From an uncultured Williamsia sp. (GTDB taxonomy: Bacteria; Actinomycetota; Actinomycetes; Mycobacteriales; Mycobacteriaceae): 64,000 nt of DNA. Positions 58,274 to 64,000 of the stretch are shown in pieces. The notes under the pieces were generated by a model. It made no database searches, had not been told where the DNA came from, and saw nothing but the letters and a program-made list of their open reading frames with translations. A program made the position numbers and the translations under genes. Within the stretch, counting starts at the first letter, position 1. Each line of letters begins with the position of its first letter. The DNA is taken from assembly GCF_947494875.1 (NCBI RefSeq), contig NZ_CANLWM010000010.1, positions 62,001-126,000 on the forward strand, read 5' to 3'.

Positions 58274-59371
58274 GTGACCGAGACCGACGACGCGCGGCGG
58301 GATCAGCCGGTGCAGGCCGTGATCCTGGTGGGGGGCAAGGGGACTCGCCTGCGTCCGCTGACGCTCTCGGCGCCCAAGCCGATGCTGCCGACCGCGGGCG
58401 TGCCGTTCCTGACGCACATGCTCTCGCGCATCGCCGCGGCGGGCATCACCGACGTGGTGCTCGGCACGTCGTTCAAGGCCGAGGTGTTCGAGCAGCACTT
58501 CGGCGACGGGTCGTCGCTCGGTCTCTCGATCAGCTACGTCACCGAGACCGAGCCGCTGGGGACGGGCGGCGGGATCCGCAACGTCCTCCCGGCGCTGACC
58601 GCCGACACGATCCTCGTCTTCAACGGGGACGTGTTGAGCGGCACCGACGTCCGCGCCGTGCTCGACACCCACCACTCGTCCGGCGCCGACGTCACCCTGC
58701 ACCTCGTCCGCGTCGGTGACCCGCGGGCCTTCGGCTGCGTCCCGACCGACGACACCGGTCGCGTCACCGCCTTCCTGGAGAAGACACAGGACCCGCCGAC
58801 CGACCAGATCAACGCCGGCTGCTACGTCTTCCGCCGGTCCGTCATCGAGGAGATCGACGCCGACCGCCCCGTCTCGGTGGAGCGCGAGGTGTTCCCCTCC
58901 CTGCTGACGAGCGGCCGCCACATCCAGGGTCACGTCGACTCGGGCTACTGGCGTGACATGGGCACCCCCGAGGACTTCGTCCGGGGCTCGGCCGACCTGG
59001 TGCGGGGCATCGCGCCGTCGCCGGCGCTGTCGGGGCACCGCGGCGAGTCCCTCGTGCACGACGGGGCGGGCATCGCTCCCGGCGCGGTGCTCGTCGGTGG
59101 CACCGTCGTCGGCCGCGGCGCCGAGGTCGGTGCCCGCGCGCGTCTGGACGGTGCGGTCGTCTTCGACGGCGCCGTCATCGAGGCCGGTGCGGTGGTGGAG
59201 CGCAGCATCATCGGGGCCGGCGCCCGCATCGGACCGCGCGCACTCGTGCGCGACGGCGTCATCGGCGACGGTGCCGACATCGGCGCCCGCTGCGAGCTCC
59301 TGCGCGGTGCCCGGGTGTGGCCCGGCGTCACCCTGCCCGACGGCGGCGTCCGGTTCTCCACCGACGTCTGA
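58274..59371 (+). CDS. manB: Mannose-1-phosphate guanylyltransferase / NDP-sugar pyrophosphorylase
   Basis: A 365-residue nucleotidyltransferase from GTG 58274, after GAGGGAGAC. The signature GGKGTRLRPLTLSAPKPM lies near residues 20-37, and FNGDVLSGTD holds the metal-binding Asp. From about residue 255 the C-terminus is a left-handed beta-helix of hexapeptide repeats (GAVLVGGTVVGRGAEVG). It forms GDP-mannose from mannose-1-phosphate, used for lipomannan, PIMs and glycoproteins. The homolog in M. tuberculosis is Rv3264c. Confidence 0.88.
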   Translation: MTETDDARRDQPVQAVILVGGKGTRLRPLTLSAPKPMLPTAGVPFLTHMLSRIAAAGITDVVLGTSFKAEVFEQHFGDGSSLGLSISYVTETEPLGTGGGIRNVLPALTADTILVFNGDVLSGTDVRAVLDTHHSSGADVTLHLVRVGDPRAFGCVPTDDTGRVTAFLEKTQDPPTDQINAGCYVFRRSVIEEIDADRPVSVEREVFPSLLTSGRHIQGHVDSGYWRDMGTPEDFVRGSADLVRGIAPSPALSGHRGESLVHDGAGIAPGAVLVGGTVVGRGAEVGARARLDGAVVFDGAVIEAGAVVERSIIGAGARIGPRALVRDGVIGDGADIGARCELLRGARVWPGVTLPDGGVRFSTDV

Positions 59372-59393
59372 CGCCCGACCCGACGTCGACCCG

Positions 59394-60215
59394 ATGGCAC
59401 AGCTGACCGACGGTCTCGGATCCACGGACCCGACGTGGTCGCGGTTCGCGGCCGTCGGGGACTCCTTCCCCGAGGGCGTCGGTGACACCGATCCCGCGCT
59501 GCCCAACGGCGTCCGCGGATGGGCCGACCGCGTCGCGGCCATCCTGGCGAGGGTCGCGGCCGATCGGGGCACGGGTCCGCTGCGTTACGCGAACCTCGCC
59601 ATCCGGGGCAAGACCCTCGAGCAGGTGGTCGCCGAGCAGACGGAGCGGACACTCGCGCTCGATCCCGACCTCGTCGCCGTGTGCGCGGGCGTGAACGACC
59701 TCGTCCGGCCCGCGGTCGACATCGACGACCTCATGGACCGCTACGACGCCTTCCTCGCCGAACTCGGGTCCCGCGGCGCGGCGGTGCTCACCTTCACCGC
59801 CTTCGACACCGCGGACCGGCCGCTGTTCTCCGCGCTGCGCGGTCGGTTCGCCATCTACAACGAACTCCTCCGCGAGATCGCCGAGCGACGGGGACTGCTC
59901 CTCGTCGACTTCTGGCGGATGCGGGAGTTCTCCGACCGGCGCATGTGGGAGTTCGACCGCATGCACCTCTCGCCCGAGGGCCACCACCAGATGGCCGTGC
60001 GGGTCGCCGAGGCGCTCGGCGTCGAGCACGGGTTGGCGCACACGTCGTTCGGCCCCGTGGCGGCACTCTCGCCCGGGGAGCGTCGCAAGGACGACCGCCG
60101 GTGGATCACCCGCGAGGCCGCGCCGTGGATCGGCCGTCGGCTCCGCGGGACGTCCCGCGGCGACGACATGTCGGCGCGCTTCCCCGACTGGGTCGAGATC
60201 GTCCCGCCCGGCTGA
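59394..60215 (+). CDS. SGNH/GDSL-family hydrolase (lipase/acylhydrolase)
   Basis: A 273-residue SGNH hydrolase from ATG 59394. Block I is AAVGDSFPEGVGD with the catalytic Ser, block III CAGVNDL with the Asn, and block V FDRMHLSPEGHH with the Asp-x-x-His pair. No signal peptide, so it is probably cytoplasmic; the C-terminus is basic (RRKDDRRWITRE). It likely hydrolyses an ester or acyl-CoA-like thioester; no substrate can be assigned. Converges with the O-methyltransferase gene. Confidence 0.88.
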   Translation: MAQLTDGLGSTDPTWSRFAAVGDSFPEGVGDTDPALPNGVRGWADRVAAILARVAADRGTGPLRYANLAIRGKTLEQVVAEQTERTLALDPDLVAVCAGVNDLVRPAVDIDDLMDRYDAFLAELGSRGAAVLTFTAFDTADRPLFSALRGRFAIYNELLREIAERRGLLLVDFWRMREFSDRRMWEFDRMHLSPEGHHQMAVRVAEALGVEHGLAHTSFGPVAALSPGERRKDDRRWITREAAPWIGRRLRGTSRGDDMSARFPDWVEIVPPG

Positions 60216-60243
60216 GGCCCGGAGACGGTCCCCGGCGTCAGCC
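60210..60243. terminator. Imperfect hairpin between SGNH hydrolase and O-methyltransferase genes
   Basis: GGCTGA (60210-60215) pairs with TCAGCC (60238-60243), with GC-rich inner pairing interrupted by mismatches. It covers both stop codons. Confidence 0.5.
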
Positions 60244-60933
60244 CTCGACGGCGGGCGCGGCGGTGCGGGCGGCGGCGAGCAGCCCCCGTCCGAGGGGGAT
60301 CACCACCGGGAGCAGGCTGTCGTCCTCGGAGATCAGCAGCGCGGCCTGCCGGGCCGCCGCCGTCTCCGGGTCGGTCTTCGAGGGGTCGGCGATCCGGCCG
60401 TCGGCCGTCGCGTCGTGTACCAGCAACAACCCACCCGACCGCAGCAGGCGCAGACCCTCGGTGATGTACCGCGGCTGGTCGATGACGGGGCCGTCGACGA
60501 AGACGACGTCGTAGGAGTCGTCGGCGAGGCGGGGGAGGACGTCGGCGGCGCGCCCGGTGATCAGGCGCGTTCGCGACCCGGTGATCCCGGCGGCGGTGAA
60601 CGCGGCGCGCGCGGCACGGTGGTGCTCGGAGTCCGGGTCGATCGTGGTGAGGACACCGTCGGCGCGCATCCCGCCGAGCAGCCACAGGCCGCTGACCCCG
60701 GCGCCGGTGCCGATCTCCACCACCGCGCGGGCGTCCACCAGGCGGGTGAGCAGGCACAGCGCCGCGCCGACGGCCGGTGTGACGGCGTGCGCGCCGATCT
60801 CGACGGCCCGTTCGCGCGCGGCCACCAGTGCGGCGTCCTCGGCGATCGCGGACTCGGCGTACGCGGCCAGCGAACCCGGGTCGGGCGCCGCCCCGGGACC
60901 GGAGGGAGACGGGGCATCGGGCGTGGTCGGCAC
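60238..60933 (-). CDS. Class I SAM-dependent O-methyltransferase
   Basis: A 231-residue methyltransferase of the caffeoyl-CoA/catechol O-methyltransferase family from GTG 60933. SAM motif [16 protein letters not shown], acidic end of strand 2 in LTTIDPD, and YDVVFVDGP with the metal-binding Asp region. M. tuberculosis has the same gene (Rv1220c) divergent from sigE (Rv1221). Physiological substrate unknown. TAGGGT (60945-60940) lies six bases before the start codon, indicating a leaderless mRNA. Confidence 0.88.
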   Translation of the reverse strand: MPTTPDAPSPSGPGAAPDPGSLAAYAESAIAEDAALVAARERAVEIGAHAVTPAVGAALCLLTRLVDARAVVEIGTGAGVSGLWLLGGMRADGVLTTIDPDSEHHRAARAAFTAAGITGSRTRLITGRAADVLPRLADDSYDVVFVDGPVIDQPRYITEGLRLLRSGGLLLVHDATADGRIADPSKTDPETAAARQAALLISEDDSLLPVVIPLGRGLLAAARTAAPAVEG

Positions 60934-60939
60934 CCGACG

Positions 60940-60945
60940 ACCCTA
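60940..60945 (-). promoter_or_regulatory. -10 box TAGGGT, leaderless start of the O-methyltransferase gene
   Basis: Read leftward, TAGGGT (60945-60940) is followed by six bases and GTG 60933. Confidence 0.5.
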
Positions 60946-60991
60946 ACCGGACACCTCCGCACACGGTCGTGGTGACGCGCGCCGCACCGGT

Positions 60992-61009
60992 TCTCAGACA
61001 ACCCTCAGG
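60992..61009 (+). promoter_or_regulatory. Probable MprA box upstream of sigE
   Basis: TCTCAGAC and CCCTCAGG are loose 8-bp direct repeats 2 bp apart, the layout described for MprA sites in mycobacteria, where MprAB activates sigE under envelope stress. It lies about 155 bp before the sigE start. Assignment rests on motif and position only. Confidence 0.6.
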
Positions 61010-61163
61010 CCACTCATACGGCTGGCACACCCCGATGGACCAGAGTCATCGGCAACGGAGCGGGACGTCCCCGGTCACCACGGCCGGTTCGCCGACCACG
61101 ATGTCGGGTACCCGGGGTAGGAACGGACACCTCCGCCCGACGAGAGGAACTGGAGCACCACCG

Positions 61164-61832
61164 ATGACGCCTTCGCCCAGCGGGACCAGCCGGCAGGACA
61201 CGGCCGAGAACGTCCTGTCCACCCCGGATGCGCAGGCCGTCGTCGACAGCTCGGTGACCCCGGCCGGCACCGCCCGCTTCGACGAGACCGGCGACACCGC
61301 TCTGATGCCCTCCTGGGACGAGCTCGTGCGCGAACACGCCGATCGCGTCTACCGGCTCGCGTTCCGCCTCTCCGGCAACCAACACGACGCGGAGGACCTC
61401 ACGCAGGAGACCTTCATCCGCGTGTTCCGGTCGCTGTCGAACTACCGCCCCGGCACGTTCGAGGGCTGGCTGCACCGCATCACCACGAACCTCTTCCTCG
61501 ACATGGTGCGACGTCGCGCCAAGATCCGGATGGAGGCGCTGCCCGAGGACGCCGAGCGCGTGCCCGGCAGTGCGCCCGACCCGGGACGTGTCTACGACGA
61601 CGCCCACCTCGACCCGGATCTGCAGGCCGCGCTCGACGCCCTCGCGCCGGAGTTCCGCGCCGCGGTGGTCCTGTGTGACATCGAGGGTCTGTCCTACGAG
61701 GAGATCGCGGCCACCCTCGGCGTCAAGCTGGGAACCGTCCGCAGCCGCATCCACCGCGGCCGACAGGCCATCCGCGACCACCTCGCCCAGGCCGGCCACA
61801 CCAGCGGTCGCTCGGTCGCGGCGTCGCTGTAG
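61164..61832 (+). CDS. sigE: ECF RNA polymerase sigma factor SigE
   Basis: A 222-residue ECF sigma factor. Region 2 runs through [20 protein letters not shown] and ends in [11 protein letters not shown]; region 4 contains [19 protein letters not shown] with the recognition helix. ATG 61164 follows GGAACTGGAG; an in-frame ATG at 61101 is an alternative, and mycobacterial sigE is known to have several starts. The context (O-methyltransferase divergent, rseA-htrA-tatB downstream) is the canonical sigE locus. It controls envelope and oxidative-stress genes and is held by RseA. Confidence 0.93.
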   Translation: MTPSPSGTSRQDTAENVLSTPDAQAVVDSSVTPAGTARFDETGDTALMPSWDELVREHADRVYRLAFRLSGNQHDAEDLTQETFIRVFRSLSNYRPGTFEGWLHRITTNLFLDMVRRRAKIRMEALPEDAERVPGSAPDPGRVYDDAHLDPDLQAALDALAPEFRAAVVLCDIEGLSYEEIAATLGVKLGTVRSRIHRGRQAIRDHLAQAGHTSGRSVAASL

Positions 61833-61929
61833 ACACCCCGCGGGAACCCGCCCCGCACGCCGGTCGTTGACCCCACGGCCGGTGTCCGACGACCGTCGTC
61901 GCCCGTCGGCCCGCCCATCGGCTGTTCGC

Positions 61930-61935
61930 TAAGGT
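61930..61935 (+). promoter_or_regulatory. -10 candidate TAAGGT upstream of rseA
   Basis: TAAGGT in the 165-bp gap between sigE and rseA could give rseA-htrA their own promoter in addition to read-through from sigE. The rest of the gap (61833-61997) shows no gene. Confidence 0.4.
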
Positions 61936-61997
61936 GGGCGCCAGCACACCGTCGTCGGAGGTCCCGGCGACGCGAGGGAGCGCCGAAGGAGTCCGAC

Positions 61998-62420
61998 GTG
62001 GTGTTCGACCACCGATCCCGTCCGGATCGTCTCGGCGCCGGTCGACGCGATGCCGACGCCGCAGGCGCGATGCACGGCCCCGCCCGCCCCCCTGAGTTCG
62101 CGCCGACCGATCACCTCGCCCCGGAGGCCGTCGCGGCGTATGTGGACGGGGAACTGCGGTTCACCGCTCACATGCGTGCCGCCCACCATCTCGCGCTGTG
62201 CGCGGACTGCGCCGCCGAGGTCGAGGCGCAGGGCGCCGCACGGTCTGCGCTGCGCACCTGTGCGGAGGTGACCATGCCGCTCGACATGCTCGGTCGTCTG
62301 CGGCAGATCCCGACCCGAGAGATCGATCTGCGTGACGTCGAGGCACGCGGTGCCCGCCGCGGTCCGCTCTCGGCGCCGGGGTTCCCGGTCCATCGTCCCC
62401 ACCGGTGGCGCGGTCGGTGA
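61998..62420 (+). CDS. rseA: Zinc-binding anti-sigma factor RseA
   Basis: A 140-residue anti-sigma factor from GTG 61998, after GAAGGAG. The ZAS domain motif His64-x3-Cys68-x2-Cys71 (HLALCADC) follows the helix PEAVAAYVDGEL typical of this family. It has no membrane helix, so like the mycobacterial protein it is cytoplasmic, sequestering SigE until phosphorylation and proteolysis release it. The Arg-rich tail overlaps the htrA start (GTGA). Confidence 0.9.
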   Translation: MVFDHRSRPDRLGAGRRDADAAGAMHGPARPPEFAPTDHLAPEAVAAYVDGELRFTAHMRAAHHLALCADCAAEVEAQGAARSALRTCAEVTMPLDMLGRLRQIPTREIDLRDVEARGARRGPLSAPGFPVHRPHRWRGR

Positions 62421-63892
62421 CCGACACCGACCGTCGCGGCACCGGCGATCACGCCGACACGGGACCGGCCTCCGGACCCGCACGCCCCGCACCCGACCCG
62501 GCCACGGCTGCCGTCTTCGGCCGCCCCGACGGGGTCGACGGGTCCTTCGCCGCCCCCGAACAGCAGCGTGCGCGCCCCCGTCAGCCCGTCACCGCTCCGC
62601 CGGATCCCGTTCTGCGGGAGGCGTTCTCGCGACCGGACGACGCGACCGACACCATCGGTCGCGACCCCTACGCCCGCTACGGCGCACCCACGGACGACGT
62701 CGACCCGCCCGATCCGTGGCGCGATCCGGGCAGCATCGCGGCGCTGTCGACACCCGCTGTGTCTGCGCCGGAGGACTTCGCGCCGACCGTGCCGGGTCAC
62801 CGCCTCGGCGTGCGGGAACTCCTCTTCGACCGGCTCGTGTCGCGGCAGGCGCTCGTCGTCCTCGCCGTCCTGGCTCTCGCCGTCGGCGCGCTCGGCGGCC
62901 TGATAGGCCGCTACACCGCCGAGGTGGTCCCGCCCCTGCACTCCGACACCGTCTCGCTGCGTCAGACCGACTCACCGCCGGAGAGCCGGCAGGGCCGTGT
63001 CGCCGACGTCGCCGCCGCGGTCGAGAACGCCGTCGTCGCGATCACGGTCCGCACGTCCGGGGCGGTCGGCACCGGCTCCGGTGTCGTCCTGGACAAGCAG
63101 GGCTACATCGTGACCAACAACCACGTCATCTCCCTCGCCGCGACCCAGCGCGGCACGGTCGAGGTGACGTTCTCCGACCGGCAGCGGGTGCCGGCGCGCA
63201 TCGTCGGACGCGACACCAAGACCGACCTCGCCGTCATCAAGGTCGACGGCGTCGACAACCTCACCGTCGCGGCACTCGGTGAATCCTCGGACCTGCGGAT
63301 CGGGCAGGAGGTGGTCGCCTTCGGGTCGCCGCTGGGCCTCGATCGCACCGTGACGAGCGGCATCGTCAGCGCCACCGGACGTGCGGTGCCGTTGCGCCCC
63401 GACGAGACGTCGGACACCGACGCCGTCATCGACGCGATCCAGACCGACGCCGCGATCAACCCGGGCAACTCCGGTGGACCCCTCGTCGACGACGACGCGA
63501 AGGTCATCGGCATCAACACCGCCCGTGCCGACTCCGGCGGCGGGTCGTTCGGGCTGGGGTTCGCCATCCCGATCGACGAGGCGCGCGAGGTCGCCCAGGA
63601 ACTCATCCGCGACGGTCGCGCGACCCACGCACAGATCGGCGTCTCCGCGAGCTCGGTCCGCAACGACCGTGTGCTCGGCGCGCAGGTCCGCAACATCGTC
63701 GCGGGATCCCCGGCCGCGTCCGCGGGACTGCGCGAGGGCGACGTGGTCACCGAGTTCGACGGACGTCCCATCGACGGCGCCGACGAGCTGACCGTCGCCG
63801 CGCGCACCGCGACGGTGGGCAAGGCGGTGCCCTTCTCGTACTGGCGCGACGGCCGGACCTTCACCGGCACCATCACGCCGGCCGCGGACTGA
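62417..63892 (+). CDS. htrA: HtrA/DegP-type membrane serine protease
   Basis: A 491-residue protease; GTG 62417 overlaps the rseA stop and is preferred to GTG 62405. A 140-residue Pro/Asp-rich cytoplasmic N-terminus precedes one membrane helix (about 145-164), a trypsin-like domain with His236 (TNNHVI), Asp270 (KTDLAV) and Ser352 (NPGNSGGP), and a C-terminal PDZ domain (about 395-485, [16 protein letters not shown]). It degrades or refolds envelope proteins under SigE control. Confidence 0.93.
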   Translation: MTDTDRRGTGDHADTGPASGPARPAPDPATAAVFGRPDGVDGSFAAPEQQRARPRQPVTAPPDPVLREAFSRPDDATDTIGRDPYARYGAPTDDVDPPDPWRDPGSIAALSTPAVSAPEDFAPTVPGHRLGVRELLFDRLVSRQALVVLAVLALAVGALGGLIGRYTAEVVPPLHSDTVSLRQTDSPPESRQGRVADVAAAVENAVVAITVRTSGAVGTGSGVVLDKQGYIVTNNHVISLAATQRGTVEVTFSDRQRVPARIVGRDTKTDLAVIKVDGVDNLTVAALGESSDLRIGQEVVAFGSPLGLDRTVTSGIVSATGRAVPLRPDETSDTDAVIDAIQTDAAINPGNSGGPLVDDDAKVIGINTARADSGGGSFGLGFAIPIDEAREVAQELIRDGRATHAQIGVSASSVRNDRVLGAQVRNIVAGSPAASAGLREGDVVTEFDGRPIDGADELTVAARTATVGKAVPFSYWRDGRTFTGTITPAAD

Positions 63893-63893
63893 G

Positions 63894-63899
63894 TACCCT
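63894..63899 (+). promoter_or_regulatory. -10 box TACCCT, leaderless start of tatB
   Basis: TACCCT starts two bases after the htrA stop and is followed by seven bases and GTG 63907, so tatB probably has its own leaderless transcript. Confidence 0.45.
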
Positions 63900-63906
63900 C
63901 GCAACC

Positions 63907-64000
63907 GTGTTCTCGAGCATCGGATGGGGTGAGCTGCTCGTCCTGGCGATGGCCGGTCTGGTCATCCTCGGTCCCGAGCGTCTGCCGGGTGCCGTGCAGT
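63907..64000 (+). CDS. tatB: Twin-arginine translocase subunit TatB (3' end outside window)
   Basis: The first 31 residues are present: [20 protein letters not shown], followed by [11 protein letters not shown]. The single N-terminal membrane helix and the hinge L-G-P-E-R-L-P are diagnostic of TatB, which docks twin-arginine substrates for export. Its place after htrA is the conserved sigE-rseA-htrA-tatB order. Confidence 0.93.
   Translation, partial: MFSSIGWGELLVLAMAGLVILGPERLPGAVQ

Noticed and set aside
1-64000. tRNA, rRNA, CRISPR, insertion sequence, phage or riboswitch features
   Set aside because: Looked for cloverleaf ends, regular spaced repeats, transposase motifs and leader structures by eye; none found.

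Overview
The window is high-GC actinobacterial DNA with dense, often overlapping (ATGA/GTGA) genes, many GTG starts, an Mce operon and a sigE-rseA-htrA-tatB block. The gene order in the last 10 kb (TIGR03089 protein, LytR-CpsA-Psr protein, rmlD, wbbL, manB; O-methyltransferase, sigE, rseA, htrA, tatB) matches arrangements known from mycolic-acid bacteria. The source is therefore a member of Mycobacteriales, most likely Gordonia or a near relative. The genus is inference.

Positions 1-53,723 form one continuous catabolic island for a CoA-activated hydrophobic substrate. It encodes six acyl-CoA dehydrogenases, seven crotonase-fold proteins, six CaiB/BaiF CoA-transferase domains in five proteins, two complete and one partial thiolase-like (SCP-x/Ltp) proteins each next to a DUF35 or OB-fold partner, and three cytochromes P450. 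It also encodes a Rieske oxygenase, four SDRs (one of the mycofactocin-linked type), an aldehyde dehydrogenase, an acyl-CoA synthetase, an amidohydrolase, a fused 2-oxoacid dehydrogenase E1 and a stand-alone lipoyl carrier. In the middle lies a complete Mce lipid-import operon (17,039-28,446) whose permease genes yrbEA/yrbEB follow mceA-F instead of preceding them, and whose first two genes are a crotonase and an acyl-CoA dehydrogenase.

Almost every transcription unit of the island (1,012; 10,652/10,727; 11,699; 16,892/17,039; 28,563; 31,023; 33,568/33,697; 37,889; 38,101; 42,610/42,728; 46,026/46,134; 48,872; 49,991/50,138) is preceded by the same 23-bp dyad, GAACA-N13-TGTTC. At many of them a TACTGT-like -10 box lies in the right arm. 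I found no such site after 50,103 and no transcription-regulator gene in the window. This points to one private regulon with its regulator encoded elsewhere, and it is the strongest candidate here for an undescribed system.

A plausible reading (inference): an Mce4-like importer takes up a terpenoid-, steroid- or otherwise alicyclic/branched compound. P450s, the Rieske oxygenase, SDRs and ALDH oxidise it to an acid, and the synthetase or CoA-transferases load CoA. Three heteromeric acyl-CoA dehydrogenases desaturate it, and divergent crotonases plus DUF35/Ltp retro-aldolases cut it. By eye, most CoA-transferase-like domains and all crotonases lack the textbook catalytic residues, so the chemistry is probably unusual. 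No MaoC hydratase or classical 3-hydroxyacyl-CoA dehydrogenase is visible.

From 53,729 onward the content is core cell-envelope and stress genes: arabinogalactan-linker and rhamnose/mannose precursor enzymes, an LCP ligase, an SGNH hydrolase, an O-methyltransferase, the SigE regulon core with a likely MprA box, and the start of tatB. No tRNA, rRNA, CRISPR array, insertion sequence or phage gene was seen.
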